A stretch of 10,418 bases of DNA, taken from assembly GCA_030151135.1 (NCBI GenBank), contig JASLEQ010000225.1:1-10418 (forward strand), in the 5' to 3' direction. Made by a program: the position numbers and the translations under genes. Below the pieces are notes generated by a model, which saw nothing but the letters and a program-made list of their open reading frames with translations, had not been told where the DNA came from and did no database searches. The DNA is from Candidatus Sulfotelmatobacter sp. (lineage in GTDB: Bacteria; Acidobacteriota; Terriglobia; Terriglobales; SbA1). This document shows positions 1 to 8,127 of this stretch, piece after piece. Numbering within the stretch: the first letter of the stretch is position 1; each line of letters opens with the position of its first letter.

Positions 1-2701
1 TCTTCTTCGGACGGGAAGCCTTGCGTCTCGCGGCGGCTGGCTGCTGGTTGCCATCGGTGCTGTGATCGGCGTCGTCCTCATCAAGACGGGAACCTCGCGC
101 AGTGAATGGAACAAGCTTTATGCGCACATGGTACTTTCCGGTGCTGGTGTAGCTCTGCTGGTGGCAGCATGGGTACTGCGGCACGGGTCAGACCGGCACA
201 TCACCCATTCACGAGTTACCGGGTCAGTTCTTCGCGCTGCTTTATGTCTCGCGGTATTTGTGGGGCTCGCTTTTGGTTCGCGCTACGTCCGTGACAGTTG
301 GCAAAGTCGCAACCGGATCCAGAATCCGACGATGCCACCGGAAAACATGAATGAAGAGGGCGATGGACCGCGGGGATCATTCTTTCCAAGTTCGGCGCAG
401 GTCTATGGCAATCAGAAGATTCCCAGTAAGTTCTTCATGGAGTCGGACTCATGCAAGCGTTGCCACGAAGACATCTATAACCAATGGTATAGCTCGGCGC
501 ACCACTTCTCATCGTTCAATAATCAGTGGTATCGCAAGTCGATCGAGTACATGCAAGACACGATTGGCACCAAACCCTCCAAATGGTGCGGCGGATGTCA
601 CGATCCAGCGGTGCTCTATGCGGGCATGATGGATACGCCAATCAAGCAGATCGTCCACCGCCCGGAGGCACAGGCCGGGTTGGGCTGCATGATGTGCCAT
701 TCCATCGCCAAGGTGAAGAGCACGATGGGGCAGGCTGATTTCTATTTGGAGTATCCCAAACTGCACGAGCTGGCTGCGACGAAGAATCCGTTCATGAGGG
801 AATTGCATGACTTCGTGATCAAACTGAATCCCGAGCCGCATCGGCGCGTGTTCCTGAAACCCTTCATGCGGAATCAGACGGCCGAATTTTGCTCATCGTG
901 CCACAAGGTTCACCTTGACGCGCCTGTGAACAGTTACCGTTGGTCGCGAGGCTTTAACGAATACGACAATTGGCAGGCTAGCGGGGTTTCCGGACAGGGC
1001 GCTCGATCGTTCTACTATCCGCCGAAGCCCGCGCAATGCGCAGACTGTCACATGCCAATGGAGCTGTCGAACGATCAAGGGAATGTCAATGGTTTTGTGC
1101 ATTCGCATCGTTTTCCAGCGGCGAATACCGCCGTACCAACTGCAAATGAAGACGCCGCGCAGCTGCAACTCACAGAAAACTTTTTGAAAAGCGGGGCCCT
1201 GACGGTTGATATTTTCTCGCTTTCCCCGGCGCAGGTCCCGTTGAAGCCGGGAGCGAATACCCAGTCCGATCTGTCGACTACGTTCGCCGTAGGTGAAGAG
1301 GCGGAGAGCAAAGTGACCTCTGAGGGTGGCGGGGAGACGGCACCCATCACGGCGCCGTTAAATCGAGTGCAACCGGCACTCCGGCGCGGCGGCACAGTCC
1401 TGGTGGACGTTGTTGTTCGGACGAAGAAAGTCGGGCATTTCTTTCCCGGCGGAACGGTTGATGCCTATGACACATGGCTCGAACTAAAAGGAACCGACGA
1501 CAAAGGGCAAACGATTTTTTGGAGCGGCATGGTTGAGGATGATGGGCACGGACCCGTGGAGAAGGGCGCTCATTTCTATCGCTCTTTGCAGATCGATGCA
1601 CATGGCAATCCGATCAATAAGCGCAATGCTTGGGCGACCCGCGCCGTCGTGTATGTCCGCCTGATTCCGCCTGGCGCCGCCGATACGGTTCACTACCGAG
1701 TGCATATTCCGGAGAACGCGGGGAACAAGATTACTTTGCATGCCCGGCTCTGCTATCGCAAGTTCAGCTGGTACAACACGCACGAGGCATTTGCGGGCGT
1801 GCCCGATCCCTCAAAGCCGACTGCAGTCGCACCCGATTTCGACGATCGAGAGACCATCTTCACGGCTCTGCTGAAGGGCGTTTCTGCCAAAGAAGAAAAG
1901 ATTCCGGACCTGCCCGTGGTTACCGTCGCTGAGGACGAAGTGACATTGCCTGTGGTTGGTCACAGCGCTCCAGTTGAGCCCCCCAAGACCATTGTCCTCA
2001 AGCAGGAATGGCAACGCTGGAATGACTACGGTATTGGATTGCTGCTGCAAGGTGATCTAAAGGGTGCAGCCTCAGCTTTCCAGAAGGTGACGGAAGCGGA
2101 CCCAACCAATCCTGACGGTTGGGTGAATATCGGACGTTGCGCGGTGCAGGAAGGCGACATGGGTCGCGCGCGCACGGTTTTGGAGAAGGCACTGTCGCTA
2201 TCTCCGAATCTTGCCCGAGCGAATTTCTTCTATGCGAAAGTTCTACGCTCCGATGGCAACTATGATGGTGCGGCTGCTCGTTTGCGCAGTGTGCTGGCGC
2301 AATATCCGCGGGACCGCGTAGCGTTGAACGACTTGGGCAGGGTGCTGTTCTTGCAGCGCAAGTACAACGAAGCTGTGAAGGTGTTGCAGTCGGTGCTCGA
2401 AGTAGATCCTGAAGACCTACAGGCCCACTACAATTTGATGCTCTGTTATAACGGCCTTGGGAACCAGAAGCTCGCGAAGGAACACGAGGAGCGATATCTG
2501 CGATTCAAGGCAGACGAGTCATCGCAAGCGATCACAGGGCCCTACCGGCAGCTTCATCCTGAAGACAACAACGAGCGGCAGTCGATCCACGAACACATCT
2601 CCGTACCATTGCCCCTGACGAATAACAATCATGTTGCAACTGCCTCGGCTGGCCGGCGAGGCAGTCGCATGTCCAGCGCCGACGCCGGAGTTTCTCCGTA
2701 A
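1..2701 (+). CDS. Membrane-anchored multihaem c-type cytochrome with C-terminal TPR repeats (5' end cut by window edge)
   Basis: This is a probable extracytoplasmic electron-transfer protein. The frame is open to the left edge (first full codon at base 2), so the true start lies outside the window; the GTG at 62 falls inside a membrane segment and is unlikely to be the start. Three hydrophobic segments are visible, at about 38-85, 122-178 and 227-289. Five CXXCH haem-c motifs follow: CKRCH (452-466), CGGCH (587-601), CMMCH (686-700), CSSCH (890-904) and CADCH (1037-1051). Their layout, with an S-A-H-H stretch after the first, resembles the cytochrome c554-like families. A beta-rich domain follows (about 1380-1790), with a GHFFPGG motif and a conserved-looking IPPGAADTVHYRV segment. 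Five TPRs occupy about 2009-2515, and a 60-residue polar tail ends the protein. The haems and TPRs should lie outside the cytoplasm (inference from the N-terminal anchors). The stop overlaps the next start. The redox partner and substrate are unknown. Confidence 0.88.
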   Translation, partial: LLRTGSLASRGGWLLVAIGAVIGVVLIKTGTSRSEWNKLYAHMVLSGAGVALLVAAWVLRHGSDRHITHSRVTGSVLRAALCLAVFVGLAFGSRYVRDSWQSRNRIQNPTMPPENMNEEGDGPRGSFFPSSAQVYGNQKIPSKFFMESDSCKRCHEDIYNQWYSSAHHFSSFNNQWYRKSIEYMQDTIGTKPSKWCGGCHDPAVLYAGMMDTPIKQIVHRPEAQAGLGCMMCHSIAKVKSTMGQADFYLEYPKLHELAATKNPFMRELHDFVIKLNPEPHRRVFLKPFMRNQTAEFCSSCHKVHLDAPVNSYRWSRGFNEYDNWQASGVSGQGARSFYYPPKPAQCADCHMPMELSNDQGNVNGFVHSHRFPAANTAVPTANEDAAQLQLTENFLKSGALTVDIFSLSPAQVPLKPGANTQSDLSTTFAVGEEAESKVTSEGGGETAPITAPLNRVQPALRRGGTVLVDVVVRTKKVGHFFPGGTVDAYDTWLELKGTDDKGQTIFWSGMVEDDGHGPVEKGAHFYRSLQIDAHGNPINKRNAWATRAVVYVRLIPPGAADTVHYRVHIPENAGNKITLHARLCYRKFSWYNTHEAFAGVPDPSKPTAVAPDFDDRETIFTALLKGVSAKEEKIPDLPVVTVAEDEVTLPVVGHSAPVEPPKTIVLKQEWQRWNDYGIGLLLQGDLKGAASAFQKVTEADPTNPDGWVNIGRCAVQEGDMGRARTVLEKALSLSPNLARANFFYAKVLRSDGNYDGAAARLRSVLAQYPRDRVALNDLGRVLFLQRKYNEAVKVLQSVLEVDPEDLQAHYNLMLCYNGLGNQKLAKEHEERYLRFKADESSQAITGPYRQLHPEDNNERQSIHEHISVPLPLTNNNHVATASAGRRGSRMSSADAGVSP
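2687..2690 (+). promoter_or_regulatory. Possible ribosome binding site for the CRTAC1-family gene
   Basis: GGAG lies ten bases before the ATG at 2701, inside the last codons of the cytochrome gene. Together with the TAATG stop/start overlap it suggests translational coupling. The later in-frame ATG at 2758 has no comparably placed purine-rich site (GGA is 17 bases away), which favours 2701, although 2758 gives a neater signal peptide. Confidence 0.4.
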
Positions 2702-4473
2702 TGTTCTTGCCGAGAAAACAGCTGAGCTCCAAATCACGGAGTCCTTTTTCCTTTAGCATGAGACTTCTGCGTGCTTCCGTCGTGCCATGGTTGATGGGTG
2801 TTTGCCTGGTTGCGTTCGCGCACGCTCAGATTCACTTCAACGACATTACCGCTCAGGCAGGCGTCCATTTCACGCACAACAATGGCGCCTTTGGGAAGAA
2901 GTGGCTACCCGAAACGATGGGTCCTGGCTGCGGCTTCATCGATTACGACAATGACGGATATCCTGACATCGTTCTAATCAACGGTGAAGATTTTCCAGGA
3001 CACTCGCACGGAAGCGCGACCACGCTCAAGCTCTACCATAATAATCATGACGGAACATTTACCGACGTCACGCGGCAGTCCGGACTTGCAGTTCCAATGT
3101 ACGGATTCGGTGTTGCTGTAGGCGATTTTGACAACGACGGATTCGACGATCTTTTCGTGACCGCTCTCGGCCAAAGCCACTTATTCCACAACAACGGCAA
3201 TGGTACCTTCACCGATGTGACGAAGCCTGCGGGGATGTGGGGGCCGAACGAGTTTTCAACCAGCGCCGCCTGGGTTGATTACGATCGCGACGGGAAACTC
3301 GATCTGGTCGTCGCGAATTACGTGCAATGGACTACGCAAACCGATCTTTATTGCACCTTGGATGGCTCGCATAAGTCCTACTGCACGCCGGAGTCGTATA
3401 AGGGGACGGCAGTGCGGCTATGGCACAACCTTGGCGGTGGGAAGTTCGAAGACGCTACACAGAAATCAGGATTGGCGGATGCGACATCCAAGAGCCTGGG
3501 GATCACGATCCTGGATTACAACGTGGATGGCTGGCCCGACATCCTGATCGCTAACGATACACAGCCGAACAAACTTTATGTGAATCAGAAGAATGGGAGA
3601 TTTGAGGAGCGCGGGGTCGCTGCCGGTATCGGCTTCAGCGAGGATGGTGTCGCGCGGGCAGGGATGGGCACGGACGCGGCCGATTACGACCGCAGCGGCT
3701 ACGCCAGCGTGCTCATCAGTAACTTCGCCAATCAGATGGTGTCGCTCTATCACAATGAAGGTAATGGACTCTTTGTTGATGAAGCGCCACAATCTGAAAT
3801 TGGGCGCGACACACTAGTCACGCTCGGATTTGCCTGCTTCTTCTTTGATTACGATAATGACGGTTGGCCCGATATTTTCGTCGCGGACGGCCACATCGAG
3901 AATGAGATCGAGCGCGTACAAAAGCGCGTCAGTTATGCCGAACCGCCGCATCTGTTTCGCAATCTTGGCGGCGGAAAGTTCACCGAAGTTACCTCGCAGA
4001 TGGGGAAGTCGCTGCCTATTCCGAAAGTCGCGCGCTCTGCCGCATACGGCGACATTGACAATGATGGTTTTCCCGACGTTCTGCTGACTACCAACGCCGG
4101 CCCAGCTTATCTGTACCACAATGAGGGCGGGACGAATCACAGCTTGCGCATCAAGCTTGTCGGCACGAAATCGAATCGCGATGGCATTGGGACCGTCGTC
4201 CGCTTGTACTCCGGGAATGACAGGCAGTGGAAAATGCTGCGCTCGGGATCAAGTTATCTGGCGGCAAATGAGTTGGTGCTTACGTTCGGCTTGGGTTCGC
4301 ATGCGAAAGCGGATCAGATCGAAATTCAATGGCCTAGTGGCCACGTCGACAAATTGTCGAGCGTGACGGCCGGGCAGACGGTAACGGTCCAGGAAGGGAA
4401 GGGAATTACAGGCAAGGTTCTCTACTCCACACGGCAAATAAAAACTGCTACCCACGAAGTTGCACAGCGGTAA
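2701..4473 (+). CDS. Secreted CRTAC1-family protein: FG-GAP/VCBS repeats plus ASPIC/UnbV domain
   Basis: This is a predicted exported beta-propeller-like protein. The N-terminus has a hydrophobic segment ending in AHA-Q (about residues 25-42 from ATG 2701), consistent with a signal peptide; starting at ATG 2758 would give a standard-length signal and 571 residues. Seven FG-GAP/VCBS calcium-loop motifs of the D-x-D-x-D-G-x-x-D type begin near residues 81, 142, 193, 272, 328, 383 and 451. The fifth (DYDRSGYASV) lacks the last acidic residue and is degenerate. Two cysteines near residues 218-228 sit where CRTAC1 relatives often have a pair. An ASPIC/UnbV domain runs from about residue 479 to 565, with N-H-S-L at its start and a WPSG motif. 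Family members bind calcium and are thought to mediate surface or protein-protein interactions; enzymatic activity is not established. The gene starts within the stop codon of the cytochrome gene, so the two are very likely co-transcribed and functionally linked. Confidence 0.9.
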   Translation: MFLPRKQLSSKSRSPFSFSMRLLRASVVPWLMGVCLVAFAHAQIHFNDITAQAGVHFTHNNGAFGKKWLPETMGPGCGFIDYDNDGYPDIVLINGEDFPGHSHGSATTLKLYHNNHDGTFTDVTRQSGLAVPMYGFGVAVGDFDNDGFDDLFVTALGQSHLFHNNGNGTFTDVTKPAGMWGPNEFSTSAAWVDYDRDGKLDLVVANYVQWTTQTDLYCTLDGSHKSYCTPESYKGTAVRLWHNLGGGKFEDATQKSGLADATSKSLGITILDYNVDGWPDILIANDTQPNKLYVNQKNGRFEERGVAAGIGFSEDGVARAGMGTDAADYDRSGYASVLISNFANQMVSLYHNEGNGLFVDEAPQSEIGRDTLVTLGFACFFFDYDNDGWPDIFVADGHIENEIERVQKRVSYAEPPHLFRNLGGGKFTEVTSQMGKSLPIPKVARSAAYGDIDNDGFPDVLLTTNAGPAYLYHNEGGTNHSLRIKLVGTKSNRDGIGTVVRLYSGNDRQWKMLRSGSSYLAANELVLTFGLGSHAKADQIEIQWPSGHVDKLSSVTAGQTVTVQEGKGITGKVLYSTRQIKTATHEVAQR

Positions 4474-4502
4474 AACGGACTGTGATTTGTATTCTTTCCG
4501 TC

Positions 4503-4530
4503 GTGAACCTTAGTAGCGTTTGTGTTTAAA
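4503..4530 (+). promoter_or_regulatory. Weak candidate promoter before the TPR/FG-GAP/UnbV gene
   Basis: A -10-like TTTAAA at 4525-4530 is preceded at 16 bp by GTGAAC (4503-4508), which keeps only the TGA core of a -35 box. It lies eleven bases before the ATG at 4542, which lacks a usable Shine-Dalgarno sequence (the only purine run, GGA, abuts the ATG). A short or absent leader is therefore possible. The -35 match is poor, and read-through from the upstream gene is an alternative. Confidence 0.2.
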
Positions 4531-4541
4531 TCTCTAACGGA

Positions 4542-7500
4542 ATGACTCCGAAAATCTCTGCCGCTATTTTCGCCGCGATTCTGGCGGCCCTCGGGCTATT
4601 TACTTCCGCTTCGAAACCAGACGCTGCCGAAGCGTCGCGTCTAAACAACCTTGGCGTTGCCTACATGAACCAGCAGTTGTTCGAGAAGGCACTTAAAGAA
4701 TTCCAAGACGCCAGTCAGGTCGATCCGAAATTTACGATCGCGCGGTTGAATCAGGGCGTCGCTTATCTGAACTTGCAGAAAATCGATGAAGCGAAGGCCG
4801 CGCTTGAAGATGCGTTGAAGGCAGATCCCCAAATCCCAAATGCGTGGTACAGCGTGGGCTTGCTGGCGAAGAATACCGGAGATGCGCAGTCGGCGATCGA
4901 GGCGTTTCAAAAAGTTACTGAACTCGACCCCAACGATGCCGACACATGGTATTTCCTCGGAACCTCGTATGCGCAGGCAAAGCAGTTTCCAAAGGCAATT
5001 GAAGCCTTCGAGCACGCGTTAAAAATCAATAAGCTGCATGCCTCGGCGGAATTTGGATTGTCCCGGGCCTATCAGCAATCCGGAGACACCGATCACGCCC
5101 GTGAACACCTGAAGCAGTTCCAATACATCACGCAGAACAAGTACGGCGTGCCGATGAGCCTCGCCTACGGTGAGCAGGGACAATACTCGCGCGCGGTGGA
5201 GTCGCCGCTCATGCCGTTGAAGCCCCCGGCGCAAATTAAGGTCACGTTTGTGGATGTGACGAAGGAAGCGGGGATTGTCGGCCAGCCCGCGTCCGCACAG
5301 AACAACGGCATCGTTGATCCCGGTCCCGGTGCATGTTTTCTCGACTACGACAACGATGGCAAAGTCGATCTCTTCGTGTCGAACAATGGTGTCCAAGGCG
5401 GAATATCGCTTTACCACAATGCCGGAAACGGTAAGTTTGAGGAGGCAACAAAAGAGGCTGAACTCGACTCGAGTTTGCACGGGGTGGCCTGCACCGCAGG
5501 CGACTATGACAACGACGGCATGACTGATCTTGCTGTAAGCGTGGCTTCGAAAGTTTTGCTGCTACACAATGGGAAAGACAGCAAATTCAAAGACATCGCA
5601 CAGCAAGCCGGAGTATCAAGTGGGTTTGTCACCACCGGGCTGAATTTCATCGACTACGACCATGATGGAGACTTGGATCTCAACTTGGTCGGGGGCACGC
5701 GAACGGCGATGCCACTCGGGAAGCGGGGAGGCATAACCGATGTGGAAGTAAACGCTTTTCCTCCTCAGGACCTTCTCTGGCGTAACGATGGCAATGGGAG
5801 CTTTTCAAATTCAACTGAGGCCGTAGGACTTTCGGCTGCTGGTTATGACGGAAACTCGATCGGCACCGACTACAACAATGACCGCGCTATCGACTTTGTT
5901 ATCAGCGGTGGTGAACCCATCATCTATGAGAATCCCCGGGAGGGTCGATTTCATCCCAAATCGTTTTGGGAAGAGTACAAACCACATTCCACACTGGGAA
6001 TGGCCGGGCTCGATTTCGACCACGACGGCTGGATGGATCTCGCCTTTACTCATACAAGTGCGCCGGCTGTAACCCTCTGGCGCAACAACCACGCCAAGTC
6101 TTTCGACCAAGTGAAACTCCCCGAAACCAACTGGGCGCGCGCCTACGGCGTTGCCGCGTTCGATTACGATAACGACGGCTGGGTCGACCTCGCGGCCGTC
6201 GGTGAGACCAAAGAAGGCAAGGGAGAAGTTCGCCTGTTCCGCAATCTCGGTCCTGACGGATGGAAGGACGTCACCACCGACGTCGGCCTCGACAAAATTC
6301 ATCTTGATAGTCCGCGAGCGATCATCACCGGCGACTACGACAATGACGGCACAACCGACCTTTTCATCACACAGAACCACGGGCCTGCCGTGCTGCTGCG
6401 CAATGAGGGAGCGAACCAGAATCACTGGCTGAAGCTGTCCCTCAAAGGACTCAACGACAACAAGTCCGCGATCGGCACCAAAGTCGAAGTCTTTGCTGGA
6501 GGAAATCGCCAGAAATTCGAAATTTACGGATCGAACGGCTACCTCGGCCAGAATTCGACCGACATCGTGGTCGGGCTGGGAAAGTCGAAAGACGCCGATA
6601 TTGTCCGCATGCTATGGCCGAGCGGCGTGCTGCAAGACGAAATCGATCCAAGTATGGTTTCCGGCGACAAGCGCCACGAAATCCTCGAGATCGATCGCCG
6701 CGGCAGTTCCTGTCCCACGCTATTTGCTTGGAATGGCGAACGGTACGAGTTCGTTGCCGACATGCTGGGAGCGGGAGTAGTCGGCCACTGGATCGGTCCC
6801 AACCAGCGCGACATCCCGCGCCCGGTCGAGTACATCAAGATTCCAATGGGAATGGTTCGTGAAAAGGACAATGGCTTAAGCTTCCGCTTCATGGAACCCC
6901 TCGAAGAGGCCGTCTACCTTGATCAGGTGCGCCTGATGGCGGTCGATCATCCGGCGGACCTCAGTGTCTATCCCAACGAGTATTTCGCTTCGAATCCGCC
7001 GTACCCAGAATTCAAGGTGGTTGTGAGCCGTGATGCGCAGCCTCCGGCTGGAGCTTGGGATGAGCACGGCCACAACTTGCTGCCCGATCTTCTCGCCCAT
7101 AGGTTCGTGGGAGACTTCGAACTGGAAAAATTCGCTGGGTTCGCCAAGAATCACACGCTGACGCTCGATTTAGGTGCGCCCTACGACGGCGGAGCGCTTT
7201 GGCTGCTGGCGCACGGCGAGATCGAATACTTCACCGCGAACAGCATGTACGCTGCCGCGCAGGCGGGGCTGACGCCCATTTCCCCGTATGTTGAGGCGCT
7301 CGGGCAAGACGGCAAATGGAAACGGGTGCTTGATGATATGGGATTTCCCGCAGGTGGTCCCCGTACGATGACCGCCGATCTCACGGGCAAAGTCCCAACA
7401 GGTGCGCAGAAGATTCGCATCACAACCAACCTGCAGGTCTACTGGGACAGCATTCTTGTCAGCCGCACACCGCAAACAAGAGTTGATCATTCGGAGTTCA

Positions 7501-8012
7501 AGCTGGCCAACATCCCGCTTTCCCATGCCGATCTTGAGTTCCACGGATATCCGTACAAAATCGAAGGCCTCCCTCCGGGAAACGTGAAATACATCTACGA
7601 GAAGGCCAGCGCGACAGGTCCCTACACGCGTCCGTTGGGTACCTATACGCGTTATGGCGATGTCCTTCCGTTGCTCACTTCGCTCGATGACAAACTTGCC
7701 GTCTTCGGCTCAGGGGACGAGGTCCGCCTGGATTTCGATCCTTCAAAATTGCCTGTGCTTCCCGATGGCTGGGTGCGCGACTACTTCTTCGCCGCGAACG
7801 GCTATGAAAAGGACATGGACTTCTACGCTGCCGAGGGCAACTTCGTCGCGCCGCTGCCGTTCTTGAGTATGGGAGAGTATCCCTACACGGCGAAAAAGTC
7901 GTTTCCACTCGACGATGCGCACGTGAAATATCTGTTGGAATACAATACCCGCCACATGTCGGGGAATGAGCAGCGGGGATACTGGTTCGACTATGGGACT
8001 GCTCCTCATTAG
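4542..8012 (+). CDS. Large exported TPR / FG-GAP / ASPIC-UnbV protein with uncharacterised C-terminal region
   Basis: The 1156-residue protein starts at the first possible ATG after an in-frame stop at 4527-4529. Residues 1-24 form a hydrophobic signal or anchor sequence without a lipobox. About five TPRs follow (residues 31-200). Seven FG-GAP/VCBS-type acidic loops begin near residues 268, 321, 371, 443, 491, 541 and 598; the fourth (DYNNDRAIDF) has lost the loop glycine. An ASPIC/UnbV domain spans about 627-700, with a WPSG at 692-695. From C724 a further 430 residues follow, opening with an F-x-W-N-G-E-R-Y-E-F motif and later carrying YTRYGDVLPLL, DEVRLDFD, LPDGWVRDYFF and PLPFLSMGEYPY. 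I recognise this tail as recurring in similar proteins but know no function for it. The protein combines the TPR module of the upstream cytochrome and the FG-GAP/UnbV module of the CRTAC1 protein, so it probably acts with them outside the cytoplasm as a scaffold. This role is inference. Confidence 0.88.
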   Translation: MTPKISAAIFAAILAALGLFTSASKPDAAEASRLNNLGVAYMNQQLFEKALKEFQDASQVDPKFTIARLNQGVAYLNLQKIDEAKAALEDALKADPQIPNAWYSVGLLAKNTGDAQSAIEAFQKVTELDPNDADTWYFLGTSYAQAKQFPKAIEAFEHALKINKLHASAEFGLSRAYQQSGDTDHAREHLKQFQYITQNKYGVPMSLAYGEQGQYSRAVESPLMPLKPPAQIKVTFVDVTKEAGIVGQPASAQNNGIVDPGPGACFLDYDNDGKVDLFVSNNGVQGGISLYHNAGNGKFEEATKEAELDSSLHGVACTAGDYDNDGMTDLAVSVASKVLLLHNGKDSKFKDIAQQAGVSSGFVTTGLNFIDYDHDGDLDLNLVGGTRTAMPLGKRGGITDVEVNAFPPQDLLWRNDGNGSFSNSTEAVGLSAAGYDGNSIGTDYNNDRAIDFVISGGEPIIYENPREGRFHPKSFWEEYKPHSTLGMAGLDFDHDGWMDLAFTHTSAPAVTLWRNNHAKSFDQVKLPETNWARAYGVAAFDYDNDGWVDLAAVGETKEGKGEVRLFRNLGPDGWKDVTTDVGLDKIHLDSPRAIITGDYDNDGTTDLFITQNHGPAVLLRNEGANQNHWLKLSLKGLNDNKSAIGTKVEVFAGGNRQKFEIYGSNGYLGQNSTDIVVGLGKSKDADIVRMLWPSGVLQDEIDPSMVSGDKRHEILEIDRRGSSCPTLFAWNGERYEFVADMLGAGVVGHWIGPNQRDIPRPVEYIKIPMGMVREKDNGLSFRFMEPLEEAVYLDQVRLMAVDHPADLSVYPNEYFASNPPYPEFKVVVSRDAQPPAGAWDEHGHNLLPDLLAHRFVGDFELEKFAGFAKNHTLTLDLGAPYDGGALWLLAHGEIEYFTANSMYAAAQAGLTPISPYVEALGQDGKWKRVLDDMGFPAGGPRTMTADLTGKVPTGAQKIRITTNLQVYWDSILVSRTPQTRVDHSEFKLANIPLSHADLEFHGYPYKIEGLPPGNVKYIYEKASATGPYTRPLGTYTRYGDVLPLLTSLDDKLAVFGSGDEVRLDFDPSKLPVLPDGWVRDYFFAANGYEKDMDFYAAEGNFVAPLPFLSMGEYPYTAKKSFPLDDAHVKYLLEYNTRHMSGNEQRGYWFDYGTAPH

Positions 8013-8088
8013 CCACGTCGCAAGCGTGACTTCTGATGATGACGGTATCAGCACCATGCAACTTTGAAGTTACGGAATCGTTTTAATA

Positions 8089-8117
8089 TTGACAATTCCG
8101 AAGCCCCATAATTCAAT
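8089..8117 (+). promoter_or_regulatory. Candidate sigma-70-type promoter for the permease
   Basis: A perfect -35 box TTGACA (8089-8094) is followed after 17 bp by TTCAAT (8112-8117), matching four of six -10 positions. Transcription would start at about 8123-8127, immediately before the ATG at 8128, giving a leaderless or nearly leaderless message. The same TTG is also an in-frame alternative start codon for the permease, but the promoter reading explains it better. Confidence 0.45.
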
Positions 8118-8127
8118 AGCCGTTCCC

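Noticed and set aside
62..64. GTG as start of the cytochrome gene
   Set aside because: The frame is open to the left edge, and the codons before 62 encode the first half of a hydrophobic helix (from W at 38-40), so the gene begins outside the window.
5811..6425. 204-residue open frame on the minus strand, opposite the FG-GAP region
   Set aside because: Its valine/isoleucine-rich runs are the antisense reading of repeated acidic calcium-loop codons. It has no independent domain and lies wholly inside a well-supported gene.
2701..6620. Repeated GAT/GAC-rich segments as DNA-level repeats
   Set aside because: They are codons for the recurrent D-x-D-x-D-G loops of FG-GAP repeats. They vary at the nucleotide level and are explained by protein structure.
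8060..8084. Small hairpin (AACT-TTGA-AGTT) followed by TTTT as terminator of the TPR/FG-GAP gene
   Set aside because: The stem is only four to five A/T-rich pairs and the T run is several bases away, so it is too weak to call.
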